A stretch of DNA of 64,000 nucleotides from Actinomyces sp. oral taxon 448 str. F0400 (GTDB lineage: Bacteria > Actinomycetota > Actinomycetes > Actinomycetales > Actinomycetaceae). Each line of letters opens with the position of its first letter. Position 1 is the first letter of the stretch. Shown piece after piece: positions 8,120 through 16,478 of this stretch. Below the pieces are notes generated by a model that did no database searches, was not told where the DNA came from, and saw only the letters and a program-made list of their open reading frames with translations. The position numbers and the translations under genes are program-made. The stretch covers positions 1,887,865-1,951,864 of the forward strand of contig NZ_GL985606.1 in NCBI RefSeq assembly GCF_000220835.1, written 5' to 3'.

Positions 8120-9064
8120 AACACACTCCAAACCCTTGGTCGGGTGCTGGTGATCGTTGATCAGCCGAACACGATCGGCGCATTACCGATCGCAGTGGCG
8201 CGCTCGGTGGGCATCGAAGTTGCCTACCTGCCCGGCCTTGCCATGCGCCGCGCCGCGTCGACACCGGAGAAAAACCCTCGCCGAACTCAAGATCCTGGTC
8301 GGGTTCGACGAAGACCTCACCGCCGAAGCCACCCGGCTGTCGAACCACATCCGCGGACTACTCACCGAGATCCACTCCGCACTGAAACGCGTCATCGGAC
8401 CCCGACTGACCGCCAAACAAGGCCTGGCCGTGATCGAACGACCCGGCGACCCTTGAGGAATGGCTACGGCGTCAAATAGCAAACTGTTGAGAGTCATCAC
8501 CAAGGCCTCCCCGCGCGGTGCGACCGACTTCGCCGACGCGATCACCGCCGCAATCGTCGTTGCCGGAACGGCCGCCGCCGGACAAGTCCTTCCCAGGTTG
8601 GCAGCGTCGTTGCGGCACGTCCTGGACCAGCGGGCCGAACTCGCTGGTCAAGTCGAAAAAATTGTTGATGCTCACCCTCTTGCCGAGGTCCTGACCTCGA
8701 TGCCAGGCTTCGGAGTCAGGACCGCAGTACGGATCCTCTTCGACGTCAGTGACGCCCTCCAGTTCCTCACAGCCGACACCTCGCCGCCTGCGCCGGCTTG
8801 GCGCCGGTCACCCGACGCTCCGACACCAGCATCCGAGGCGAGTTCCCAGCCCGCTCCGGGAACAAGCACCTCAAACGAGCCCTGTTCCTGTCCGCATTCG
8901 CCGCGCTGCGCTCCGACCCCGTCACACGATCGCAAAACGGGCCCAGGGCAAGAAACAAACACAACGCCGCACTCATCTGCCTGTCCCGCCGCCGCTGCGA
9001 CGTCCTGTTCGCCATGCTCCGCAACTAAGAGGCCTACCGCGCGCCCGCCCCTCTCGCGGCTTGA
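8120..9064 (+). pseudogene. IS110-family transposase remnant
   Basis: Successive reading frames give ordered pieces of one IS110 transposase. They are VLVIVDQPNTIGALPIAVAR (from about 8135), LAELKILVGFDEDLTAEATR (from about 8281), a mid-part with LPRLAASLRHVLDQRAELAG (8585-8660) and LTSMPGFGVRTAVRIL, then APVTRRSDTSIRGE and NKHLKRALFLSAFAALRSDP (8798-9028). The catalytic N-terminal DEDD start (GVDVGK) is absent. At least three frame changes and a TAA at 9026-9028 interrupt it, after which the family's usual C-terminal tail is readable to TGA 9064. The element cannot make an active enzyme. IS110 elements lack terminal inverted repeats, so exact ends are uncertain. Confidence 0.75.
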
Positions 9065-9506
9065 CGAGGCACTCTCTGTCGCGGCGTCCGCTGGCGTCGT
9101 CTGCACTGACGAGTACTTCCTGCATCCGGATCCTTACCCCACCCGTGAGGACTAGTATCGTGCGCGGCTCGCATACACGCGAAACCGGTTGGCCTGCCTC
9201 AACGGGATGTCCACAGTGCTCGTCAATCACTGGCCGCTACACCGCGAACCCACGCAGATTTTGCGTCACCCCGAGTTCGGCCTGTGGTGCGGCACTGACC
9301 AAACCGCACGGTGGCGCATCGAGTACAACGCGAAGATCGTGGTGTACGGACACCTGCACATCCCTCGCGCCATCGAGCTCTCCGGCGTCCACTTGGAGGA
9401 AGTGTCGATGGAATACCCGCGGGAGTGGAAATCTCAGCGGGCACGCAGCGACTGGTTGTGTGAAATGCAACCCTGTGTACCGAATCAAAGCTCCGAAGAG
9501 GCTTAG
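9063..9506 (+). pseudogene. Metallophosphoesterase, 5'-truncated and stopped by TAG
   Basis: One continuous frame reads GVVCTDEYFLHPDPYPTRED, a TAG stop at 9153-9155, then YRARLAYTRNRLA, VLVNHWPLHREPT, WCGTDQTARW, VVYGHLHIPR and EVSMEYPREW, ending at 9506. NHWPL and GHLHIPR are metal-binding motifs of calcineurin-like phosphoesterases. The pattern resembles the actinobacterial enzymes encoded beside phosphopantetheinyl transferases (PptH type). The first half is missing at the IS110 boundary, and the amber codon sits where relatives have Trp. It is therefore doubly broken. A 105-residue downstream ORF could restart at TTG 9189, but lacks the N-terminal metal ligands. Confidence 0.6.
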
Positions 9507-9537
9507 AATCTGACGGTAACGACGAGAGGGAACGACA

Positions 9538-10653
9538 TTGATCGAGGTTTCCGCCGAACAGGTACTCGCATGGCGGCTGCACAGGCAGTACCTGGAACCG
9601 TTGACAGACGCAGGTCCTGTTGAGATCGTCGGACGGCTCTGCGGTACGCAGGCGCAGGTGGCTTCCGCTGCTGAGACCGCTATCGCCTTACGGCAACGCA
9701 ACCCGCGACCTAAAGGGGTCAAGCGTGCGTACTCCGACCGCTCGCTTGTCAAGACTTGGGCGATGCGCGGAACGCTGCACGCGGTGCGGTCTGCGGACGT
9801 AGCCGAGTACCTATCGCTGCTAGCTAGCGCTCGTACGTGGGCCAAGCCCACCTGGTCACGGCACTTCGGCGCTACGCCAGAAGAGATCGAGCAACTGACG
9901 GAGTCTGTCGCTGACCTCCTCGACGGTCAGGTACTGTCTCGCGATGAGCTAGTGAGCGAACTGGTTCAGGACAAACGGTTCAAGGGGATGGAAGAACAAC
10001 TGCGCTCCGGGTGGGGTGCTTTACTCAAGCCTCTCGCATGGCAGGGTGCCTTGTGCTATGGTCCGAGCCGTTCTTCGAAGGTGACATTTACTAATCCTGC
10101 CAGTTTTCTGAAGAACTGGAATGGGCTACCTGATCCTGTGGAGGCAGCACCGGAGGTCATTAAGCGATACCTCTCCGTCTATGGCCCAGCGACCCCTGAA
10201 ACCTTTGACGCGTGGCTTTCGCGCAACAGCAACAAGAAGTCAACGCTCAAGGGCTGGTTCGCTAGTCTTGGCAAGCAAGTCGTCGAGGTGCAGGTGAAGG
10301 ATGAGACACGATATCTGCTCGCCGAGCATGAGGACGAGCTCGCGGCCACCCAGCCCAGCCGTGCTACCCACCTCCTAGGAGCGTTCGACCAGTTCGTCCT
10401 TGGTCCTGGGACTAAGGACACTCACATGCTGGCGAACAAGCATCGCTCGCGGGTGAGCAAGGCTGCGGGTTGGATCGCTCCCGTCCTGACCCAAGGGGGG
10501 CGGATCACCGGCGTCTGGGAAATGGATGACGAGAATCTTGTCGTCACCCCGTTTCCAGGTGAGCAGGCGCCGCCACCCAAGGTGCTGGAGGATGCAGCTG
10601 CGCGGCTTGCAGCGGTGCATGGTTTGGTGAAGGTGACACCGCGGACGGGATGA
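9538..10653 (+). CDS. Winged-helix DNA-binding domain protein (HTH_42/YcaQ-like)
   Basis: The 371-residue protein starts at TTG 9538, with GAGAGGGAA about 5 nt upstream. No ATG or GTG fits the conserved beginning better. The pattern (LAWRLHRQYL, then IVGRLCGTQAQVASAAETAI, MRGTLHAVRSAD and a late FDQFVLGPGTK) matches the winged-helix family that includes YcaQ and AlkZ-type DNA glycosylases. In glycosylases a Gln pair in the QxQ motif is catalytic, and GTQAQVA here retains a QAQ. Glycosylase activity on crosslinks or alkylated bases is possible but not shown. The gene is visibly more AT-rich than its neighbours and lies in a decayed island, which suggests acquisition. Confidence 0.65.
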   Translation: MIEVSAEQVLAWRLHRQYLEPLTDAGPVEIVGRLCGTQAQVASAAETAIALRQRNPRPKGVKRAYSDRSLVKTWAMRGTLHAVRSADVAEYLSLLASARTWAKPTWSRHFGATPEEIEQLTESVADLLDGQVLSRDELVSELVQDKRFKGMEEQLRSGWGALLKPLAWQGALCYGPSRSSKVTFTNPASFLKNWNGLPDPVEAAPEVIKRYLSVYGPATPETFDAWLSRNSNKKSTLKGWFASLGKQVVEVQVKDETRYLLAEHEDELAATQPSRATHLLGAFDQFVLGPGTKDTHMLANKHRSRVSKAAGWIAPVLTQGGRITGVWEMDDENLVVTPFPGEQAPPPKVLEDAAARLAAVHGLVKVTPRTG

Positions 10654-10763
10654 CCCCCGCAGTGTCACCGCACCATTCCGTCTTGTTGGGACAAGCGCTT
10701 CCCCGGTGATTCTGCCGCCCGGGACAGCAGATTCGTGACAGACGCAATTCGCTCCAAACCGGT

Positions 10764-11138
10764 CTACTGTGTCCAGAGATCGGTGTTGAGCTCCAGCATG
10801 ACAGACATATCACCGGGGTAGACCAGCCATAAAACGACACGTCGTAGCGCGCCGTGCCGTGTGAAAGACAGATCGTAGGTAACGGTGCAATCTGACAGTT
10901 CCACCGGCAACCATCCGGAAAGTTGAAGTTCGTATGTAGCCTGATAGATCGGATGCATGGCAGGGAATCGCTCAGGGAGCACCGCGTCGACGATTTCTGC
11001 GAAGAGCCGCGAAACCGGTGTCGATCAGTTTCGAACAGCGGACGGCCTGGCCCCAGTATGGGAGGACGCGCCGCGCAGCTGCTGCACCAACATTGTCGTC
11101 ACAACCTGCCGAACAGACCGCAACTCCACCTCAGTCAC
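10764..11138 (-). pseudogene. Small hypothetical ORF interrupted by an in-frame TGA
   Basis: A minus-strand frame starts at GTG 11138 (GGGGAAA upstream) with a 37-residue part beginning VTEVELRSVRQVVTT. A TGA follows at 11025-11027, and the same frame then stays open to TAG at 10764 (VSRLFAEIVDAVLPERFPAM, then YELQLSGWLPVEL, ending ELNTDLWTQ). The two parts read like one protein of about 124 residues with a conserved-looking C-terminal domain. A shorter product from GTG 10982 (72 residues) is possible. I do not recognise the family. The region is lower in GC than the flanks. Confidence 0.35.
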
Positions 11139-11399
11139 TAAAGCGGTTTCCCCGTACAAGACCTAGAGAGGCCTTGGAGGGGCCAGGGACAAGACTACGG
11201 AGAGACCTGTCCACGAAGACCTCCATGACTTTCGCATTGGAAACACGACCCCAGGAAGGACGGAGGGACTTGGAGGAGTCCATATGGCCCTATGCATGCA
11301 AGTGCGCTCCCCACTCTCCCTACCCCCCGCCCTCTGAGTCCCTCTGCGCTCCCCGTCTACGCCACGAGCGCGAAAGAAGTAGCTGCATAATTAAATAAA
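11139..11399. other. Lower-GC non-coding stretch in the island
   Basis: No gene was recognised. The sequence has purine-rich tracts and an AT-rich patch (ATAATTAAATAAA, about 11388-11400) that is unusual for this genome. It directly precedes the antiporter C-terminal scrap and may mark the island border. Confidence 0.3.
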
Positions 11400-11541
11400 C
11401 TTGTCCCCGAGGAGCGTCCGCTCAACATCCTAGGGATGCGAACGGTCGTCTTCGGCATGGGACGCGTAGGGCGCGCCACCTATACCCGCCTGCACGCCGA
11501 CGGGAAGACCGATGTGCTCGGCATCGATAATGATGACTCCA
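11400..11541 (+). pseudogene. TrkA-N (RCK) fragment, probably from the same CPA2 antiporter
   Basis: From about 11400 the frame reads PEERPLNILGMRTVVFGMGR, then VGRATYTRLHADGKTDVLGI and DNDDST. This is the nucleotide-binding strand-loop-helix (GMGRVG) that starts the TrkA-N domain at the C-terminus of Kef-type antiporters. Similarity stops near 11541. The rest of that frame to 11675 overlaps the true hisS 3' end on the other strand. Same strand and correct order relative to the 7920-8118 fragment suggest that both come from one ancestral gene whose middle was lost. Confidence 0.5.
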
Positions 11542-13018
11542 CTGAACGGCCGGCCCGTTGCGGGAACGGAATGTCCGCGAGCCATGGATCGGGCTGCGGC
11601 GACCGTCGGCCGTCCGTTTCAGGAGGGCAGGATGCGCGGAGCCAGGTCGGCCTCGTCCGCGGGCGTCCATGTTGATGCGTCCGCATCCGTCTGCTCGCCG
11701 GAGCGGATGTCCTTGACCGAGTCGGCGGCGCCCCCGCCCCCGGGAACCAGACGAAGGGGATGCCCCGCTTGTCCGCGAACCGGATCTGTCTGCCGAACTT
11801 CACGGCCGTAGGGGCGACGTCGGCGGCGATACCCCGAGCACGCAGAGAATCGGCCACGGTATCGGAGACGGCGCGGTGGTCCTCATCCGTCACGGCCACG
11901 AGTACGGCGGTGGGCACGGTCCGACTGACCCTGACCGAGCCGGCTCCCAGGACGCGCGAGAGCAGGCGCGACAGGCCGACGGAGATGCCCACGCCCGGAA
12001 AAGTGCGCTTGCCGCTGGAAGCGAGCGAGTCATAGCGCCCGCCCGAGCACACCGAGCCGAGGTCCTCGTGGCCAGCCATGAAGGACTCGTAGACGGTGCC
12101 GGTGTAGTAGTCCAGACCGCGGGCGATCTTCAGGTCGGCCACGATGGCGCCCGGGCGACGTCGAGCGGCGGCCCGCAGCAGACCGGTCAACTCATCCAGG
12201 CCCGTTGTGAGCAGCTCACCGGGCTCGACGCCCTCCAGGGCAGTGGTAACGGCCGCGCGCACGCCGGCGGGGTCGGCGCCCGTGATGGCGGCCAGACGCA
12301 GGGCGGCCTCGGCCTGCGACCGCGTAATGCCGACCGCTTCGACGAGTTCGCCGGCCACATTCCCGGGGCCGATCTTGTCGATCTTGTCAACCACGCGCAG
12401 AACCTCGACGAGCCGGTCGTCGCCGATGCCCACGGACTGGTAGAAGCCCTGGGCAACTTTGCGATTGGACACGTGGATGGTCACCGGGGGGATGGGCAGC
12501 GCGGTCAGAGCCTCGTGCATAACGAGAGGAACCTCGACATCCTGGTGCAGCGGCAAGGAGCCATCGCCGACTACATCGATGTCGACCTGGTAGAACTCGC
12601 GGAAACGGCCCTCCTGGGGCCGCTCTCCGCGCCAGACCTTCTGAATCTGGTAGCGCTTGAACGGGAAGTGGAGGATTCCGGCGTTGTCGACAACATAACG
12701 GGCGAAAGGAACCGTCAGGTCGAAGTGAAGGCCGAGCCGCCTGGAGGAGTCCGCGTCTTCGGCATCGGTCCCATCAGCCTGCGCCGGGTCGGCCTGGAGG
12801 CGGGAGAGCGTATAGACCTCCTTGGAGGTTTCCCCTTTCCGCGTCAGTTCGCTGACGGGCTCGACGGCACGGGTCTCGATGCCGCTGAAGCCGTGAAGCT
12901 CGAAGGTGCGGCGCAGAGTGTCGAGGAAGTACTGCTCGACGATGCGGCCCGCCGGGAGCCACTCGGGGAAGCCGGAGATGGATGAGAGGGCCTGTCGTGC
13001 CTGTGCGGGGTGCGCCAT
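11480..13018 (-). CDS. hisS: Histidyl-tRNA synthetase, 3' end frameshifted
   Basis: Class II synthetase that charges tRNA-His. ATG 13018 follows GAGAGGA. Motif 2 (VWRGERPQEGRFREFYQ), the His-specific loop (RGLDYYTGTVYE) and motif 3 (GVGISVGLSRL) are present, and the anticodon-binding domain runs to FVWFPGAGA. As written the frame then reads an unrelated Arg/Pro-rich tail to 11480, giving 512 residues. One frame over, the expected ending is readable (DSVKDIRSGEQTDADASTWT, then APRILPS) with a TGA at 11619-11621, giving about 466 residues, a normal length. The shift falls in the C-runs at 11731-11741 and is explained by one missing base. This is either a sequence error or a real lesion trimming the last 40 residues. 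Confidence 0.85.
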   Translation of the reverse strand: MAHPAQARQALSSISGFPEWLPAGRIVEQYFLDTLRRTFELHGFSGIETRAVEPVSELTRKGETSKEVYTLSRLQADPAQADGTDAEDADSSRRLGLHFDLTVPFARYVVDNAGILHFPFKRYQIQKVWRGERPQEGRFREFYQVDIDVVGDGSLPLHQDVEVPLVMHEALTALPIPPVTIHVSNRKVAQGFYQSVGIGDDRLVEVLRVVDKIDKIGPGNVAGELVEAVGITRSQAEAALRLAAITGADPAGVRAAVTTALEGVEPGELLTTGLDELTGLLRAAARRRPGAIVADLKIARGLDYYTGTVYESFMAGHEDLGSVCSGGRYDSLASSGKRTFPGVGISVGLSRLLSRVLGAGSVRVSRTVPTAVLVAVTDEDHRAVSDTVADSLRARGIAADVAPTAVKFGRQIRFADKRGIPFVWFPGAGAPPTRSRTSAPASRRMRTHQHGRPRTRPTWLRASCPPETDGRRSPQPDPWLADIPFPQRAGRSVESSLSMPSTSVFPSACRRV

Positions 13019-13076
13019 AGGCGCATCCTCTCACGCCGTCCTGCGCGCCCCACCACCGGTGCGGCGACGCGCAGAC

Positions 13077-13904
13077 TCACGCGTGCCGATCCCCGCCGCG
13101 TACTTCTGCCTCCGCCAGGTAGGGGTTAGCCTGATGCTCGTGGGCCATCGTGGTCACAGCCCCATGCCCGGGCAGCAGGACCGTCTCGGGATTGACGACC
13201 GAGGAGAGAAAACGCAGCGTGGCCCACATCTGGACCTGGTCGCCGCCGGGCAGATCGGTGCGGCCCACCGAGCCTTTGAAGATGACGTCGCCGTCCAGTG
13301 CAATGAGGTGGTCGTGCTCCTCGTCGGCTACGGACGGGTCGTCCTCGACGACCTCGGCCTCGTAGAGCAGGTCGGTCGCCCGCAGGCGGGCGTTGAGGAA
13401 AAACAGCGTCGAGCCCTCCGAATGGCCCGGAGCCGGCAGGGCCCTCAGGGCGATTCCCGACACCAACTCGACGGCATCGGTGAAGGCCTCGGCGGGAACC
13501 ACCCGGATGCCGTCCGGCTCGCGCCAGGGCGTAGTGGCCATGTCGGCGAAGCTCATGCCGCCAGAACGGATGCCCGTGGTGGCATCCGGGTCCCGAAGCC
13601 GGTAGCGGTCGGGTTCGGGGATGTAGACGGGTACGGGTGCGGCGCCGTTGGCCCCACTCTCGTCGGCCAGCAGACCCTCGGCACGAGCGGATTCGATGAG
13701 GGCCACCGTGTCCCATACGTGGTCGGCATGGCCGTGAGTGAGCAGAACGGCCCCCAACGTCAAGCGGTTGGAGCGCAGCAGCGCCAGTGCCCCGCGCGCC
13801 GCCCCGGCCCCGGGGTCGACGACCAGTGCGGGTCGAAGCGGGCCGGGGGCCAGGACGTAGCAGTTCGCGGCGAAGACGGGGGCGATTGTGCGCTCGAGGA
13901 TCAT
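13077..13904 (-). CDS. Metallo-beta-lactamase-fold hydrolase
   Basis: This 275-residue protein starts at ATG 13904. The metal-binding motif THGHADHVWD is at about residues 56-65. A later metal-ligand His lies in APGHSEGST (about residue 159), and another in LPGHGAVTT near the C-terminus. The arrangement is that of glyoxalase II-like and related thioester/phosphodiester hydrolases that bind two metals. The substrate is not evident. Such a gene next to hisS is common in actinobacteria. It lies 58 bp upstream of hisS on the same strand, so cotranscription is likely. Confidence 0.8.
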   Translation of the reverse strand: MILERTIAPVFAANCYVLAPGPLRPALVVDPGAGAARGALALLRSNRLTLGAVLLTHGHADHVWDTVALIESARAEGLLADESGANGAAPVPVYIPEPDRYRLRDPDATTGIRSGGMSFADMATTPWREPDGIRVVPAEAFTDAVELVSGIALRALPAPGHSEGSTLFFLNARLRATDLLYEAEVVEDDPSVADEEHDHLIALDGDVIFKGSVGRTDLPGGDQVQMWATLRFLSSVVNPETVLLPGHGAVTTMAHEHQANPYLAEAEVRGGDRHA

Positions 13905-13908
13905 GGGA

Positions 13909-15290
13909 TCAGCCTATGCGCGTCCGGGTCTCATGGACATCGCCACGACGAGGCAGCCTCCGCGGCTCATCGGCTCGGGTCATCGGCCGGTGGTCCTGCA
14001 GCGCACTCGTCAGGTGCAACCGGGGCCCGCTCCAGTGGGCGACGAGCCAGCGATCGTGGCTGGCCACGAGCAGCGTGCCGTTCCAGGCCGCCAGCGCCGC
14101 CTCCAGCGCCTCCGTGGTGTCGAGGTCGAGGTAGTTGGTGGGCTCGTCGATGATGAGGATCTCGGGATCGGCGGCGACCGCTGCGGCGAACTGGACGCGA
14201 CGCTGATTCCCCGCGGACAGTTCGGCCACCCGTCGCCCTCAGTAGTGCGGGATGCAGGACACCGGCCCCGACCTCGCCGATACCCGAGTCCCAGGTCTCC
14301 TTCCCCAGGCCGGAGTCGCCGGGGCGAGGCAACCGCTGGGGGACAACGGCGATGCGACCGGACGCGGCCAGCGCCCCGCTGGAGTCGGTGGTGGGCGGTG
14401 CACCGGTGGCGATCCAGTGCAGCAGGGTCGTCTTGCCGCACCCGTTGAGATCGGTGACGAGCAGAGGCGCGAGCGCGGGCCTTGTTCTCCAGGTAGTCGG
14501 TGTAGGCGCCGGAGCAGCGGTGGATGCCGGGCACCCGTCCGCCACCGGAGACGGTCAGGAGCGCCTGCCAGGGGGCGGTGTCGAGGTCGAGGACGCAGGT
14601 GGCGGTGTCGTCGATGAAGGCGCGGTCATGACTGGCCAGCAGGACGTGGCCCTCCCACCCGCGGAGAGTCTCGGAGAGGAAAGAGACTGCCCCGTCGTCG
14701 AGGTGGTTGGTCGGCTCGTCCAGAAGGAGCGCGGCGGGGCGGATGATCAGAGTAGCGGCCAGAGAGGCGGCCGCGCCGGCCGGGCGACAGGGACGCCAGT
14801 TCGCGCAAGCGCGCCGAGGTCTCGGCAAGGCCGCCGAGCCCGAGACCAGCGAGCACCGAGGTGATGCGAATATTCAGGTTCCACACATCGGCCGCGGTCA
14901 TGGCGGCGAAGAGCTCATCGTCATCGCGGACGAGAGCGGCATCGTCGGGACACGAGACCAATCGTGCGGTGATCGTCTCGAAGCGCGTGGTCATGGATCG
15001 CAGAGGCGCGGTAGCGGCATCGAGGTAGTCGCCGATGTCGCCGGTGCGGGTCAGGACGTCGGGGACGGGAGCGACGGCAGGGGCCCTGAGTGTGTCGGAG
15101 TCGGGAACGAGGTCACCCGCGACAAGGCGCAGGAGAGTGGTCTTGCCGCAGCCGTTGGGGCCGACGAGGCATGCGCGCTCCCCGTCGCCGACGGTGAAGG
15201 TGACGCCGTCGAGGAGCGGCTCCGCAGTGAAGGAGAACGACACGGACTCGAGTCGGACCGCGGCACGGCCCCTTCGGTGAGACGGATCAC
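13909..15290 (-). pseudogene. ABC-F ATPase, broken by several frameshifts
   Basis: Pieces of both cassettes of a soluble ABC-F protein appear in order in different frames. Cassette 1 has VRLESVSFSFTAEPLLDGVT, Walker A GPNGCGKTT and, after a shift near 14780, Walker B LLLDEPTNHLDD and ASHDRAF. Cassette 2 has a damaged Walker A (LNGCGKTTLL, about 14450), GRIAVVPQRLPRPG, then in a third frame LSAGNQRRVQF and ILIIDEPTNYLDL. A good start codon is also lacking. ABC-F proteins act on ribosomes, some giving antibiotic resistance. This copy cannot be functional. A plus-strand ORF of 282 codons over it is a shadow. Confidence 0.75.
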
Positions 15291-15509
15291 AGGATATCCG
15301 AGCGACCAAGGCGCTCGTCCCCGCGACCGTAGCAGCACTAAGACACTCCCGGCACCGCCGGACGCGAACGGACATGGCCGGAGGCTCCTTCGGAACCGCC
15401 CCATCAATTCATATAAGGAGCGCACGTGCTTCGGGGCAGGCTCCGACCCGGCTGAGTCGACCGATTCGGCCGTCGTCGAAGACAGCGGATCCGGGCTCGC
15501 GGACGCATG
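15291..15509. other. Intergenic region containing a duplicated leader
   Basis: No gene was found. The stretch between the dead ABC-F gene and the aldo/keto reductase stop holds the leader copy at 15331-15428, including an AAGGAG ribosome-binding site and GTG that lead only to a short frame. Confidence 0.4.
15331..15428 (+). repeat. Leader duplication, copy A (no gene behind it)
   Basis: Bases 15342-15379 match 18562-18599 (leader of the DUF349 gene) with one or two differences: GACACTCCCGGCACCGCCGG, then (A/G)CGCGAACGGACATGGCC. Similarity continues more loosely to TATAAGGAGCGCACGTG, corresponding to TATGAAGGAGCACACGTG in copy B. The GTG of copy A opens a frame of only nine codons, so the copy is orphaned. 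Confidence 0.6.
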
Positions 15510-16352
15510 TCACTCGAAGGTGCGCAGGAAGTCGAGCATGGCGGGGTCACGGTGATCGGGGCCGCCGTTGCCGGTCTCCCGGCGGTCCAAGGCGTTGATC
15601 GCGTCGATCTGCGCGTGCGTGAGGGCGAAGTCGAAGATGTCGATGTTCTCACGCAGCCGGTCCTCGTGGACGGACTTGACGACGACACTCACACCGGTCT
15701 GGACGAGCCAGCGCAGGATGACCTGGGGGACGGATTTGCCGTGCTCCCGCGCGATGGAGACCAGAACCGGATCCTTCAGAACGGCACCGCCCTGGCCCAA
15801 CGGAGACCAGGCCTGCAATACGGTGCCGTACCGGGCGGAGATCTCGCGGGTGTCGCGACGCTGGTCGTAGGGGTTGAGGCGCAGCTGATTGACGGCGGGG
15901 ACCACCCGGTTGTGGCACACGAGGTCGTAGTAACGGTCGGGGTAGAAGTTGGAGACCCCGATAGCGCGGACGAGCCCGGCGTCGACGAGCTCCTCCATGG
16001 CCCGCCACGACCCGTAGTAGTCGTTGAAGGGTTGGTGGACGAGCCACAGATCGAGGTAGTCCAGGCCGAGCTTGTCGAGACTGATCCGGAAGGCGGTCCT
16101 CGTGGCCTCGTAGCCGTGATCCTTGAACCAGAGCTTGGTGGTGATGAACAGGTCCTCGCGTGCGACGCAAGACTCGGCGATGGCCGCACCCAGGTCCTCC
16201 TCGTTGTAATAACGGGAGGCGGTGTCGAGCAGCCGGTAGCCGGCATCGAGGGCGACCGGGACGGCGGCGCGCACCTGCTCCCCCGTCATCTGGAAGACGC
16301 CCAGCCCCAGGGCCGGCATGGTCACGTTGTTGTTCAAAGTGAAGTTCTCCAT
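15510..16352 (-). CDS. Aldo/keto reductase
   Basis: This 280-residue NADPH-dependent oxidoreductase starts at ATG 16352, GGAG lying a few bases upstream. The (beta/alpha)8 family motifs are clear. The catalytic set Asp-Tyr-Lys-His appears in LLDTASRYYNE, TTKLWF and LVHQP, with the cofactor-side signatures GVSNF, VNQLRLNPY and KSV near the C-terminus. It belongs to the AKR5-like group (2,5-diketo-gluconate reductase relatives). The physiological substrate is unknown. It is divergent from the methyltransferase gene, 126 bp away. Confidence 0.88.
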   Translation of the reverse strand: MENFTLNNNVTMPALGLGVFQMTGEQVRAAVPVALDAGYRLLDTASRYYNEEDLGAAIAESCVAREDLFITTKLWFKDHGYEATRTAFRISLDKLGLDYLDLWLVHQPFNDYYGSWRAMEELVDAGLVRAIGVSNFYPDRYYDLVCHNRVVPAVNQLRLNPYDQRRDTREISARYGTVLQAWSPLGQGGAVLKDPVLVSIAREHGKSVPQVILRWLVQTGVSVVVKSVHEDRLRENIDIFDFALTHAQIDAINALDRRETGNGGPDHRDPAMLDFLRTFE

Positions 16353-16478
16353 GCTCCGACCCTGCCACGGGTGCGGCGCCACCTCCAGGCCTCGCTCGAG
16401 CTCCGGTGCGGCGAGCGGTCGGACCGACGTCACGACGGCTCTAGCGCGCCGGCGCCTCGAGGTCGCAATATTCGGCGC

